NCBI GenBank assembly: GCA_963975575.1
Contig: CAXBHL010000008.1
Span: 1 to 64,000, forward strand
Direction of reading: 5' to 3'
Length of the DNA: 64,000 nucleotides
DNA from: UBA6054 sp963975575
GTDB lineage: Bacteria; Planctomycetota; Phycisphaerae; Phycisphaerales; UBA1924
A program made the translations under genes and the position numbers. The notes below the pieces were generated by a model. That model was given only the letters and a program-made list of their open reading frames with translations. It did no database searches and was not told where the DNA came from. Within the stretch, counting starts at the first letter, position 1. Every line of letters begins with the position of its first letter. This document shows, in pieces, positions 32,111-40,598 of the stretch.

Positions 32111-32685
32111 GCGACACCCCCCTGCCCCCGCCGGCCCGGGATCAACGCGTCGAGGAACACGATGAAGTTGAGCATCCCCGCCAACGCGCAGCTGAGCATC
32201 GCGATCTCGTTGAGTCTTCCCAGACCCTTGCCGTTCGGCGGGCCCATCCCGGCCTCCAGCTCCGACGGCGTCGCGTCCCGCCAGACCCGGTCGCCGCGAC
32301 CGTTCACGTCCCGCACCTCGCCGGGGTTGCCGGTGCGGAGGACCCCCCGTTCCGGGTCGAGCGCCTTGAACCGGTTCTGGTGCACCCAGTCGGTTCCCCA
32401 GGCCACCGGGCCGACCAGCGCCGTGCCCGCGTACCAGACAAAGTCCTCTCGCGAGTCCACCGCGTCGATGCCCCCGATCAGAAGCCCGTACAGAAAAAGC
32501 CCCAGCACGCCGACCATCGCCAGCACCCCGCGCTTGGTCCGCCCCTGCACGATGTGGCCCAGGCCGGGAAGCAGCACGGCGGCCGCGCCCCCGGCGTAGT
32601 GCGGGCTGGGCAGCGCAGGCTCGGCCGACCCCCGCGCGGCGGGTGCGGGGGGCGGGGCCGGGGTCGTCAAGTCGGGCTCGGGCAT
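32107..32685 (-). CDS. DUF6677-like membrane protein
   Basis: 192 residues. A Pro/Ala-rich cytosolic N-terminus precedes YAGGAAAVLLPGLGHIVQGR, a motif of short membrane proteins (DUF5683/DUF6677-like 'LPGxGHxxxGR'). Further helices follow (GVLAMVGVLGLFLYGLLIGG, MLSCALAGMLNFIVFLDALI). A hydrophilic segment with RDVNGRGDRVWRDATPSELE may face one side. Start 32685 is preferred over the longer reading because TACACT ends six bases upstream. Function unknown; planctomycete-enriched by my recollection. Confidence 0.72.
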   Translation of the reverse strand: MPEPDLTTPAPPPAPAARGSAEPALPSPHYAGGAAAVLLPGLGHIVQGRTKRGVLAMVGVLGLFLYGLLIGGIDAVDSREDFVWYAGTALVGPVAWGTDWVHQNRFKALDPERGVLRTGNPGEVRDVNGRGDRVWRDATPSELEAGMGPPNGKGLGRLNEIAMLSCALAGMLNFIVFLDALIPGRRGQGGVA

Positions 32686-32691
32686 GGGGCC

Positions 32692-32697
32692 AGTGTA
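32692..32697 (-). promoter_or_regulatory. -10 hexamer before the DUF6677-like gene
   Basis: On the minus strand TACACT ends six bases before ATG with GGCCCC between; a leaderless start is inferred. Confidence 0.45.
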
Positions 32698-32738
32698 GAG
32701 GGGCCGGGCGAGAATTTTCGATCGTGGGCCAAACACGG

Positions 32739-32766
32739 TTGACACGCCCCACTCCCGTCGTACGCT
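32739..32766 (+). promoter_or_regulatory. sigma-70-type promoter of the acidic protein gene
   Basis: TTGACA (32739-32744), 16 bases, TACGCT (32761-32766). The leader to the ATG at 32857 is about 84 bases and contains TTGGAGG. Confidence 0.65.
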
Positions 32767-32856
32767 ACGGCGCGCCGGGGCCGGGTTCGTGCCCGTCGGA
32801 GCGGGAACCGGCCCGCCCAGCACCACCCACAGCCCGGCCGTTGGAGGTTTGAAGCC

Positions 32857-33123
32857 ATGATGTTCGAAGGACTGAGCACCGATTGGACGGGCGGTTCCGC
32901 CGCCGTGCTGATTCCCGGCGAGTCCGATCACTCCCAGCCCGACTGGTCCGATCACGCCGTCGTCGCCTACGACGACGACCTGGACGAGGACGAGAGCTAT
33001 TTCCTCGAGTCCGACGACGAGGAAGATGACGACTTTTCCGATGACGAGGCGGACGATTTCGAGGACGACGACGACGACAGCCTCGACACCGACACCGATC
33101 AGGACGATGACGACGACCTGTGA
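32857..33123 (+). CDS. extremely acidic small protein
   Basis: 88 residues with the C-terminal 50 made almost only of Asp, Glu and Ser (ESDDEEDDDFSDDEADDF). The N-terminal 35 residues (MFEGLSTDWTGGSAAVLIPG) could fold. A good promoter and TTGGAGG ribosome binding site argue for real expression. Such acidic tails bind basic proteins, RNA-binding proteins or divalent cations. A chaperone-like or DNA-mimic role is possible but unproven. The next gene begins 74 bases downstream and may be co-transcribed; its product also ends in an acidic tail. Confidence 0.65.
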   Translation: MMFEGLSTDWTGGSAAVLIPGESDHSQPDWSDHAVVAYDDDLDEDESYFLESDDEEDDDFSDDEADDFEDDDDDSLDTDTDQDDDDDL

Positions 33124-33196
33124 ACCCCGTGTCCGGGGCTGACCACACCGCGTCGCGTCGACGCCTTCCCGGACACGATTCCGGGGAGGCCGACGA

Positions 33197-33721
33197 ATGG
33201 GCGGGAATCAGCCGGAACGACGCCAGAACGATCGACGCAAGAACCCCGGCGGCGCCCCGCCCCCGGGCACCGTGGTCGACCGACGCCTGGGCCTCGATCA
33301 GCGGGCCCAGCCCAAGCGTGACATGGTCACCGGGCTCGAGCGGGCCCGCGGCGCCGGCCGACGCCTCAGCGATTTCACCAAGGCCGCCGAAGAGGGCGAG
33401 ATGACCACGGAGCAGTTCCTGTTCCTTATGGCCATCGACGCCTTCAAGAAGTCCAACGACCGGATGTTCCCCACCTGGACCGACGTCCTGGAGGTCATCC
33501 GCCTGCTGGGCTACCGCAAGACCATGGCCAGCGACCTGAACCTGCCCAACGCCGACGACTGGCGCGAACGCCCCGACGCGCCCGCCAACGTCCGCCCCCA
33601 GCGCTGGGCCGAACGCTTCCACAAGTCCGAACGCCAGCTCGCCGACGACGCCATCGCCGAGTTCGAGGCCCAGTTCGACGGCAAGTTCGAGGACGAAGAC
33701 GACCTGGAGAACGCGGCCTAG
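33197..33721 (+). CDS. hypothetical protein with basic N-terminus and acidic C-terminus
   Basis: 174 residues; GGGAGG eight bases before ATG. The N-terminus is basic and disordered (NQPERRQNDRRKN). The middle is helical (MTTEQFLFLMAIDAFKKSND, FPTWTDVLEVIRLLGYRKTM, RWAERFHKSERQLADDAIAE) and the end acidic (FDGKFEDEDDLENAA). No family recognised. It sits between the acidic protein and the hybrid kinase, with 17 bases to the kinase start, so the three probably form an operon. Confidence 0.65.
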   Translation: MGGNQPERRQNDRRKNPGGAPPPGTVVDRRLGLDQRAQPKRDMVTGLERARGAGRRLSDFTKAAEEGEMTTEQFLFLMAIDAFKKSNDRMFPTWTDVLEVIRLLGYRKTMASDLNLPNADDWRERPDAPANVRPQRWAERFHKSERQLADDAIAEFEAQFDGKFEDEDDLENAA

Positions 33722-33738
33722 CCGCCCGGAGCCCGGCG

Positions 33739-35631
33739 TTGCCCGAGCCGAACCGCAAGCCCGATCCCACCCCCACGCGGCCGGACGATTCGTTCCGGCC
33801 GCTGTTGATCGGTGCCCTCGCCGCCGGCGTCCTGCTCGTCGCCACGGTCCTGTCCGTGACCCGCGTCTGGCAGGCCGCCCGCGACACGATCGACCACGAG
33901 GTCCGCTCGAACCTGTCCCGCCTGGCCACCTCCGTGGCCGCCACGGTCGACGCCCCGGCCCACGCAGGCCTGACCGACCCGGGCCAGCACGCCGGTCCGG
34001 ACTACGAAGAACTCAACGCCCCCCTGCGGCGCGTGCTCGAGCAGACCGACCGCGTCCGGTTCGTGTACACGCTCCGCGAGCACGAGGGCCGGGTGGTCTT
34101 CGTGCTCGACGGCACGCCCGAGGGCGACGCGGACGGCGACGGGGTCGAGGACCATTCGTCCCTGATGGAGGTCTACGCCACCCCAGACCCGGCCGCGATC
34201 GAGGCCCTGCGCACGGGTCGGGTCGTCACCACCGAGGAGCCTTACACCGACGCGTGGGGCACCTTCCTGAGCGCGTTCGCGCCGGTGCGCCTGCCGGACG
34301 GCACCGTGGACGCGGTGGTCGGGCTGGACGTGTCGCTGGCCGAGTACGACCGCCGGATGGACGCGGTGAACCGGGCGGCGGTCTGGGGGGTGCTGCCGGG
34401 GCTGGCGCTCAGCCTGGCGGCGGGGATCGCGGCGTGGTGGGTGTCGCGGTGGATGCTGCTGCACGCGCGCGAGGTCGAGGGACACCGGGAGGCCGCCGAG
34501 CGGGCCAACCGGGCCAAGTCGGCGATCCTGGCCAACATCAGCCACGAGCTGCGCACGCCGCTGACGGCCATCAAGGGCTTCGTCGAGATCGCCGAGGATC
34601 GGCTCTCCGACGGCACGGCCCGGATCGAGGCGCTGACGACGGTCCGGCACAACGCCAACCACCTGCTGGTGCTCATCAACGACCTGCTGGAGATGTCGCG
34701 GATCGAGGCCGGGGCGATCGTGATCGAGCCGGTCGAGGTGGACCCGCGGGAGGTGGTGCGGACCGCCGTCGCGCCGCTGGCTTTGCGGGCCAAGGACAAG
34801 CAGATCGCGCTGGACGTGGTCGGGCTGGACACGCTGCCGTCGGCGGCGGTGCTCGACCCGACGCGGGTGCGCCAGATCCTGCTCAACCTGCTCAGCAACG
34901 CCGTGAAGTTCACCGAGCGGGGGCGGGTGCGCCTGGTGGTCTCGGCGGGCGCCGAACGGCTGGTGTTCGCGGTCGAGGACAGCGGGCCGGGCATGGACGA
35001 ATCGCAGATGGGGCAGCTTTTCCAGCCGTTCTCGCAGGTGGGCGGGTCGGCGGCCAAGCGGCGCGAGGGCACGGGGCTGGGGCTGGCGATCTCGCAGCAC
35101 CTGGCGGGCCTGATGGGCGGACGCATCACGGTGACGTCGACGCCCGGCGCCGGGTCGGTGTTCACGGCGGAGGTCGCGTACGGGGCGGTCGAGACGGGCG
35201 GTGTCGTGCTGCCGGCGGGGGACTGTGTGCCGGGGGGGCCGCTGGCCGGGCGTCGGATCCTGCTGGCCGAGGACGGGACGGACATCCGCAAACTGCTGCG
35301 GTTCATCCTCAAGCGTGCGGGGGCCGAGGTGGAGGAGCACCCGGACGGCCACGCCGCGCTGGAGGCGATGCACGAGAACAGCGCCCGCATCGACCTGGTG
35401 GTGACGGACTGGGACATGCCGCGGCTGGACGGCGCGGGACTGGTGCGCGGGCTGCGTGCGATGGGGTGGCGTGGTCCGGTGGTGTCGCTGACGGCGCACG
35501 CGATGCCCGAGCAGCAGGCGGCGTGCGAGGCCGCGGGCTGCGATGCGCACCTGACCAAGCCGATCGACTGGGCGTTGCTGGTGGACACGTGCGCGGCGTT
35601 GATCGAGGCGCGGGGGAAGCGGGCGGCGTGA
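33739..35631 (+). CDS. hybrid sensor histidine kinase with C-terminal receiver
   Basis: 630 residues from a TTG start. Two membrane helices (about 22-42 and 216-238) enclose a periplasmic sensor of about 170 residues. The sensor contains GDADGDGVEDHS (129-140), an EF-hand-like Asp-rich loop. HisKA follows with phospho-His269 (NISHELRTPLTAI). HATPase: N388 region LLNLLSNAVKFTERG, EDSGPGMDE, GTGLGLAIS. The receiver domain (about 505-625) has EDGTD, phospho-acceptor Asp557 in VTDWDMP and Lys in HLTKPID. It is a phosphorelay sensor; its output partner (Hpt or regulator) is not adjacent. The start lies just after the upstream gene, suggesting co-transcription. Confidence 0.93.
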   Translation: MPEPNRKPDPTPTRPDDSFRPLLIGALAAGVLLVATVLSVTRVWQAARDTIDHEVRSNLSRLATSVAATVDAPAHAGLTDPGQHAGPDYEELNAPLRRVLEQTDRVRFVYTLREHEGRVVFVLDGTPEGDADGDGVEDHSSLMEVYATPDPAAIEALRTGRVVTTEEPYTDAWGTFLSAFAPVRLPDGTVDAVVGLDVSLAEYDRRMDAVNRAAVWGVLPGLALSLAAGIAAWWVSRWMLLHAREVEGHREAAERANRAKSAILANISHELRTPLTAIKGFVEIAEDRLSDGTARIEALTTVRHNANHLLVLINDLLEMSRIEAGAIVIEPVEVDPREVVRTAVAPLALRAKDKQIALDVVGLDTLPSAAVLDPTRVRQILLNLLSNAVKFTERGRVRLVVSAGAERLVFAVEDSGPGMDESQMGQLFQPFSQVGGSAAKRREGTGLGLAISQHLAGLMGGRITVTSTPGAGSVFTAEVAYGAVETGGVVLPAGDCVPGGPLAGRRILLAEDGTDIRKLLRFILKRAGAEVEEHPDGHAALEAMHENSARIDLVVTDWDMPRLDGAGLVRGLRAMGWRGPVVSLTAHAMPEQQAACEAAGCDAHLTKPIDWALLVDTCAALIEARGKRAA

Positions 35632-35790
35632 GGGGCGGCGGCCAAAGTTGTGGCCGCCTGGCGCGCCGTGTTCGCATGAAAAAAACCTCACACGCGGGTG
35701 CACAAAAAGTGCTGGTGATCCACCCGGGGTCGTGGTATGGTCGCGTGGGCGGCGCGTACCGCGGCCGGAGAGACCGGGAGGAGTTTTCTG

Positions 35791-37107
35791 ATGCACTTGT
35801 GGACGACGAAGCACGCCGTGTGCCCGCTGCTGGTGGCGGCGGTCGCGGGCGCGGCGCTGGGGCAGACCGCGCCATGCGGCGGGGAGATCGAGCAGGTGAT
35901 CCTCGATGTGGATGCGGATGTCGAGCGGGTGAACCTGAGCCGGGTACGGGTGATCGACGGGCAAGCGTGGGCCGTGGGCTGGACGGTGAGCGCGACCGAT
36001 TCACTGAACATCTCGTACACGCTCGAGGACGGGCAGTGGATTCCGCTCGAGACTCCGTCGGTCGCGGACACGATCGGAAGATTCCGCAACTCGCTCTATA
36101 ACCTGGACGGGAGTTCGGCGAGCAATATCTGGGCGGTCGGACGGCATACAGGGCAGACGAGCTCGAGCGATACGCTGGCGTTGCACTGGGACGGCAACGA
36201 GTGGGAGCATGTACCGACGCCGGGCGAGAGCATGTTCGGGGCCCAGGGGTTTTGGTTCGAGGGGGTGTACGTACCCGACGAAGACACCGCGTGGTTCGTG
36301 GGCTTCGCCGCTTTGTGCGTGCGGGGTGAGGGTTATATCGTGCGGCGGAACGCCGACGGGAGCTTCGACGAGTTCTGCGTGGGCATCCCGACCAACGCGG
36401 CCGCGAGTTACAGGGATGTGGACGGCGTTGGCCCGGACGACATCTGGGCCGTGGGCGGACGCGGGGGCGTTGCGGTCGCGGTCGGGCGGGCGATCGCGGC
36501 GCACTGGGACGGGAGTTCGTGGACGCCCAACAACCCGCCGGAAGTCAACTTCGGCGAGGTGCTCGAGGCGGTGGTGATGGTCGGCCCGGATGACGTGTGG
36601 GCGTCGGGCAGGTACGACAGGATCGTGGACAATGTCGCTCGGGACACGCCGCTGTTCTGGCACTGGGACGGCGCGGGATGGACGAGGCATGAGTCGCCCG
36701 GATTCGCGCGGGATCTTGTCGCGCTGAGCAGCGACGATATTTACGGCGTGTCGGGCGACAATATCGTGCACTGGAACGGGGTCGAGTGGTCGCTGCTGCC
36801 GCAGGAGTTTGACCCGGCCGGCTCGGACTTCATCGCGATGAGCGGCGTGGCCGCGTTCGGTCCGTGCGATCTGGTTTTCGCAGGGGAGACGCTGTTCCCG
36901 TACCGGCCGGCCTTCGCGCGTCTGCAAGACAGCGCGGGGTGCGTCGCGGACTTCAGCGGCGACGGGACGCTGAACTTCGCGGACATCGCCGCGTTCCTTG
37001 ACGCGTTCAACGCCGGGGACCCGGCGGCGGACCTGGACGGGGACGGGAATCTGAGCTTCTTCGACGTGTCCGACTTCATCGCGGCGTTCCTCGCGGGGTG
37101 CCCTTGA
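35791..37107 (+). CDS. secreted repeat protein with intact dockerin-type C-terminus
   Basis: 438 residues; AGGAG eight bases before ATG. Signal peptide (VCPLLVAAVAGAALGQ). The body has six or more blades with DIWAVG-type motifs alternating with HWDGxxW (ASNIWAVGRHTG, ALHWDGNEWEHV, PDDIWAVGGRGG, AAHWDGSSWTPN, PDDVWASGRYD), a beta-propeller of the BNR/Kelch-like kind. The C-terminal 55 residues carry two dockerin-like units with complete calcium loops (DFSGDGTLNFADIAAFLDAF, DLDGDGNLSFFDVSDFIAAF) ending in AGCP. Extracellular, possibly assembled on a cohesin-like partner or processed at this tail. Confidence 0.88.
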   Translation: MHLWTTKHAVCPLLVAAVAGAALGQTAPCGGEIEQVILDVDADVERVNLSRVRVIDGQAWAVGWTVSATDSLNISYTLEDGQWIPLETPSVADTIGRFRNSLYNLDGSSASNIWAVGRHTGQTSSSDTLALHWDGNEWEHVPTPGESMFGAQGFWFEGVYVPDEDTAWFVGFAALCVRGEGYIVRRNADGSFDEFCVGIPTNAAASYRDVDGVGPDDIWAVGGRGGVAVAVGRAIAAHWDGSSWTPNNPPEVNFGEVLEAVVMVGPDDVWASGRYDRIVDNVARDTPLFWHWDGAGWTRHESPGFARDLVALSSDDIYGVSGDNIVHWNGVEWSLLPQEFDPAGSDFIAMSGVAAFGPCDLVFAGETLFPYRPAFARLQDSAGCVADFSGDGTLNFADIAAFLDAFNAGDPAADLDGDGNLSFFDVSDFIAAFLAGCP

Positions 37108-37506
37108 GGCCGCGAGGCAAACCGGGGGCGCAGCGGTCAAGGTCGGGGCCATCGGCGCGTGACGCTGGGGAGCGGCTCTGGAGTTGCTGAGTTCAGCGGG
37201 GCTCGATCCACCGGTTCGGATCGGACTCTTCCACGGCGTGCCAGGGGAGCGTGACAGGGGCGTTGAAGGTGAGTTCGACGGCTTTGGAGGGGGTGTGGGG
37301 GAAGGCGGGGAAGGGGAGGAAGGTACTGGGTACTCGGTCAACGCGCCGGTGAGACCGGCCGCTGACGCGGCTCGGCTGGGAAAAGCGGACCGGCGGGACC
37401 GGATGGGGGGCGGTTGTGGTACGATGGGTCGGACGCGCGTCTGCGCCAAAACAATCGTGTTCGGTTCGGACGGCGGGCGACGCCGCCGGGATGGGATGGA
37501 CCCTGT
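37108..37506. other. intergenic region with half family-A repeat
   Basis: About 400 bp. No gene is credible. A family-A half copy in reverse orientation lies at 37337-37381 (TGAGACCGGCCGCTGACGCG). The preceding 37270-37320 is a G/A-rich low-complexity tract. GGTACGATGGG near 37418 could belong to a promoter of the next gene. Confidence 0.45.
37337..37381 (-). repeat. half copy of family-A repeat
   Basis: Reverse complement reads CCCAGCCGAGCCGCGTCAGC followed by GGCCGGTCTCACCGGCGCG, matching the left half of family A. Confidence 0.7.
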
Positions 37507-38424
37507 ATGACGGCAGTCCGTGAGATCGTGACCTGGACGCTCGCGAGGGCGGGGCGGGCGATCCCGACAAACTCCGGGCTGGCCCGCGTGGGCGGGAACG
37601 GGCTGGCGCGCAGGTTGTGCGACGACGGGCGCGACCGGACCTGCCGGCTCCGGTCGGGGATGCTCGCGTGCGTGCGGACCGACAGCATCATCGGGCGCAC
37701 GCTCTATCTTTGCGGGGATTACGACCCGAAAGTCTCGAAGCTCTGCTCGGCGCCGCTTTGCCCGGGTGACACGATGGTCGACATCGGCGCACAGTTCGGC
37801 GACACCGCGCTGCCCGCGACGATGCGTGTCGGCCCGGACGGCCTTGTCCACGCCTTCGAGCCGAACCCGCGATCGGCGTCGCTGCTCCGCCGGGCCATCG
37901 GCCTGAACAAGATCTCCAACATGCGGGTTCACGAGGTCGCGCTCTCCGACAGCGACGGCGAGCACGATCTGTTCGTCCCGGACGGGTCTCCCGAAGCGGG
38001 CACGCTCACCGATCGGAACGCGTCCAGGAGCGGCGAGCACATCCGGATCGTGACGCGAAAGACGTCCGACTACCTCCGAGAGATCGGCGTGACGACGTGC
38101 CGGGTGCTCAAACTGGACGTCGAGGGCCACGAGGGCGCGGTGCTGCGCGGCGCGGTTGACTTTCTGCGAGACCATCCGCCGCACGTCGTCATCTTCGAGT
38201 CCGAGCGGCGACGGGGGCCCTTCGGAGACCGCGAGGAGGTGGTGATCCTGCGGAACAGCGGCTACACCATCTACCAGGTCATGAAGTCGCTGTGGCGCCT
38301 GCGTCTGCGGATCGTTCCGGACGATTTCCCTTCGCAGGGGAGCAGCTACGACTTTGTCGCCGTCCACAAGGACGCGCCGCGGGGCGTGCGGCGTCGTCTC
38401 GGGCTCCCTGAAACCGACCGGTAG
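37507..38424 (+). CDS. FkbM-family methyltransferase
   Basis: 305 residues. Motif I is TMVDIGAQFGDTALPATMRV, followed by HAFEPNPRSASLLRRAIGLN (acidic AdoMet ligand). LKLDVEGHEGAVLRGAVDFL is diagnostic of the FkbM family (here at about 203-222), with VVIFESERRR after it. FkbM enzymes methylate sugars or other small molecules, often in surface polysaccharide or secondary-metabolite loci; the substrate is not visible here. The first 60 residues are basic and family-atypical. Start at the ATG 37507 at the beginning of the conserved-looking helix; no ribosome binding site seen. Confidence 0.87.
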   Translation: MTAVREIVTWTLARAGRAIPTNSGLARVGGNGLARRLCDDGRDRTCRLRSGMLACVRTDSIIGRTLYLCGDYDPKVSKLCSAPLCPGDTMVDIGAQFGDTALPATMRVGPDGLVHAFEPNPRSASLLRRAIGLNKISNMRVHEVALSDSDGEHDLFVPDGSPEAGTLTDRNASRSGEHIRIVTRKTSDYLREIGVTTCRVLKLDVEGHEGAVLRGAVDFLRDHPPHVVIFESERRRGPFGDREEVVILRNSGYTIYQVMKSLWRLRLRIVPDDFPSQGSSYDFVAVHKDAPRGVRRRLGLPETDR

Positions 38425-38583
38425 CGACCCCGGTCGGAGATCCACGCGCACGGGCCGGTGTGCGATGGCTCGTTGACGCGACGGGGTCCGCATGTCGGTG
38501 GGTCGGCAAGCCATCCCCTCCCTTCCGGTCGGGGCTCTCTGGGAGTTCGGAGATCGAGGATAAGGAAGGCCGGGAAGGGGGGA

Positions 38584-38677
38584 GGCCCGGCGCTGACGCT
38601 TTGGGCGGGGGGACCCCGGCGCTTACGCTTCGGGCTCGCTGGAGGGGGGAACCCGTCGCTTACGCTCCGGGCTCGTT
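38584..38677. repeat. family-C short repeats
   Basis: Three imperfect tandem units of the type GGCGCTTACGCTTCGGGCTC separated by G-rich spacers (38588, 38617, 38655). The same sequence AGGCCCGGCGCTGACGCTTT recurs at 40479. Confidence 0.65.
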
Positions 38678-38691
38678 GGGGGGAGGGGGGG

Positions 38692-39426
38692 TTAGCGGTC
38701 GCGGCCGGTGACGCCGCCGGCGGTGGTGAAGCCGGGGCCGCTGTAGAGGGTGGTGGTGCGTTCGACGGAGGGGCCGGTGAGGTCGGTTTCGAGCATGGCG
38801 GCGGCGGAGGAATCGGCGAAGCCGTAAGTGACGCGGGTGCGGGTCAGGTCCTCGATGTCGCGCTCGGTGTTGAGCCAGACGGAGGACTCGTCGAAGGTCA
38901 TCATCTTGGCGCTGGGATAGGCGATCTCGCGGGCGCGCGTGGGGCGGAGGTGGTTCCACTGCGGGGGGATGGTGGGCGAGAAGTAGTCCGGGGCGGCGAA
39001 GAGGGTGGACGTGGGGAAGAAGCAGCCGGAGATGAGGGCGGCGGCGGCGTCGCGTTCTTTGAAGAGTTCGTAGTGGCCGCGGTTTGGGTAGAGCAGGGGG
39101 AGGATGTCGGGGCTGTGGCGGGTCAGGGCCATCATCCAGTGGCGTTCCTGGGTGCGGGGCGGGGCGCCGTGGTGCGGGCCCATCGGGGCGGGGGGGCGGT
39201 CCATGTGGGCGAAGTCGGCGGCGCCGAGGTAGGGGTGGGTGTCCTTGTGGTCGAGGGTATAGATGGCGAGGGTCTGGAGGACGGTGCGGTGGTTGGCGAG
39301 GGAGGAGGAGAAGCGGGCGGTGCGCCTTGCGGAGGCGAGGGCGGGGAGGAGGAGGGCGAGCAGGACGGCGATGACGGCGATGGCCGCGAGGATCTCGAGG
39401 AGGGTGAAGGCGCGGGGGGTTGTCAT
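38692..39426 (-). CDS. prepilin-like (type II pseudopilin, DUF1559-type) protein
   Basis: 244 residues with a class III signal: RAFTLLEILAAIAVIAVLLA, where cleavage would precede the Phe and Glu sits at +5. The rest is a periplasmic domain with PSAKMMTFDESSVWLN and a Ser/Gly-rich end. This is the common planctomycete N-methylated H-x-DG/pseudopilin type. ATG 39426 is used (eight bases after the upstream stop); ATG 39441 would overlap it. The upstream gene (39435-40343) is very close and co-transcribed. Likely part of a secretion or pilus-like fibre, or an envelope protein using prepilin peptidase. Confidence 0.82.
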   Translation of the reverse strand: MTTPRAFTLLEILAAIAVIAVLLALLLPALASARRTARFSSSLANHRTVLQTLAIYTLDHKDTHPYLGAADFAHMDRPPAPMGPHHGAPPRTQERHWMMALTRHSPDILPLLYPNRGHYELFKERDAAAALISGCFFPTSTLFAAPDYFSPTIPPQWNHLRPTRAREIAYPSAKMMTFDESSVWLNTERDIEDLTRTRVTYGFADSSAAAMLETDLTGPSVERTTTLYSGPGFTTAGGVTGRDR

Positions 39427-39434
39427 CTTTTGGC

Positions 39435-40343
39435 TCACCATGTCAGCCCCGGTGGTGCTTGCGGGTCGTAGTTGCCCAGGTGTACATAGTCGATGCTCCA
39501 ATGACCGTCCGTGGGCGAGCGGAACGCGTGCAGCATGATCGGTTGTTGGGTTCCGGCCTGATTGACGAGGATCACGCCGCAGCGGGCACGGAGCACAGGG
39601 GCTGTCGCCGTGTACAGCGCGTCGCGATGGAGCGTGCCGCGGAAGTAGCCTGGACCGCCCGCGAGCTGGGAACCCTCCCAGCCGGCCTCGCCGAGCGGCT
39701 CGGGGTACGGAGCCGTGATAGAGACATGCTGATTTGAGAACCAAAGCTGGGTGAACGCGGCATCGGGGTGGTTGACGATGCCGACGATGCGACGCTCTTG
39801 GGGTTGATCCGATCGCACGCGATTGAAGAAGAACTGGAATGCGTCACGGCTGGTCAGGTCGTCCGGCGGCGGACCGCCCGTCAGGTAGGTCCACGATTCG
39901 GTCAGCCCGATGTCACGTTCCATCTCTTCGATCGTCATGAGCCGGTCGCCTCGGCCGAGGCGCCATGCGGTGTAGGCGTCGGCGTCGTCTTTGTAGACCG
40001 CGTACAGCAGAAACTCGGCCATGAGGCGGCTGAGTTCGGCGCGGTGGCGGCGGGCCTGTTCGGGGGTCAGTGTGGCGGGGATCTGCGGGGTGGCCGGCGG
40101 GACGGGCTGGTCAGGCGCGGCGTCGAGGACGGCGCGGATATCGGCGATGGTCGTCGACTCGGTGAAGGTGATAGACGGGTAGGCGGCGTAGGCGGCGCGG
40201 GCCTGCTTGAGGCGTTGTTTCTGGTCGGGGTTGAGGGTGAAGACGTCGGGCTTGCGCGGGAAGGCTTTGGGGCCGAAGCGCACGCCGAGGTAGGCCGCGG
40301 AGGCGGCGATGAGGAGGGCGGCGATGATGGTCCGGGGGCGCAC
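39435..40343 (-). CDS. hypothetical N-terminally anchored protein
   Basis: 302 residues from a GTG start. One N-terminal membrane helix (TIIAALLIAASAAYLGVRFG) with the remainder periplasmic. Helical residues 40-160 (QKQRLKQARAAYAAY, LTPEQARRHRAELSRLMAEF) precede a beta-rich C-terminal domain (VSITAPYPEPLGEAGW, GYFRGTLHRDALYTATAPVL, HWSIDYVHLGNY). No family recognised. It immediately precedes the prepilin-like gene; a joint role at the envelope is inferred from spacing only. Confidence 0.65.
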   Translation of the reverse strand: MRPRTIIAALLIAASAAYLGVRFGPKAFPRKPDVFTLNPDQKQRLKQARAAYAAYPSITFTESTTIADIRAVLDAAPDQPVPPATPQIPATLTPEQARRHRAELSRLMAEFLLYAVYKDDADAYTAWRLGRGDRLMTIEEMERDIGLTESWTYLTGGPPPDDLTSRDAFQFFFNRVRSDQPQERRIVGIVNHPDAAFTQLWFSNQHVSITAPYPEPLGEAGWEGSQLAGGPGYFRGTLHRDALYTATAPVLRARCGVILVNQAGTQQPIMLHAFRSPTDGHWSIDYVHLGNYDPQAPPGLTW

Positions 40344-40478
40344 GGCGGGTGTACCCCGGGGGCGGGGGGCGGGATGCGGGGTTCGCCGGCGCGGATGAAA
40401 TCAGGGGAAGGGGCGCGCGGCACCCCCTTCGTCCGGCTGCGCCGGCCACCTCCCCCGCAGGCGCGGGGGAGGAGGGGG

Positions 40479-40527
40479 AGGCCCGGCGCTGACGCTTTGG
40501 GCGGGGGGACCCCGTCGCTCGTTGGGG
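40479..40527. repeat. family-C repeat copy
   Basis: AGGCCCGGCGCTGACGCTTT followed by GGGCGGGGGGACCCCGTCGC repeats the sequence at 38583-38620 nearly exactly. Confidence 0.65.
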
Positions 40528-40539
40528 AGGGGGGTTGGT

Positions 40540-40570
40540 ACAAAGAAACACCGGCCGCGTCGGGCCGGTG
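40540..40570 (-). terminator. factor-independent terminator after the ferredoxin gene
   Basis: An 8-bp stem CACCGGCC (40549-40556) with 40563-40570 is followed on the minus strand by TTTCTTTG. It lies 28 bases past the ferredoxin stop. Confidence 0.8.
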
Positions 40571-40598
40571 CGTAGGGAGTCCACAGTGATCGATCGGT

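Noticed and set aside
35637..35658. Terminator after the hybrid kinase
   Set aside because: GGCGGCCA-AAGTTG-TGGCCGCC is a good hairpin but no T tract follows, so a factor-independent terminator is not supported.
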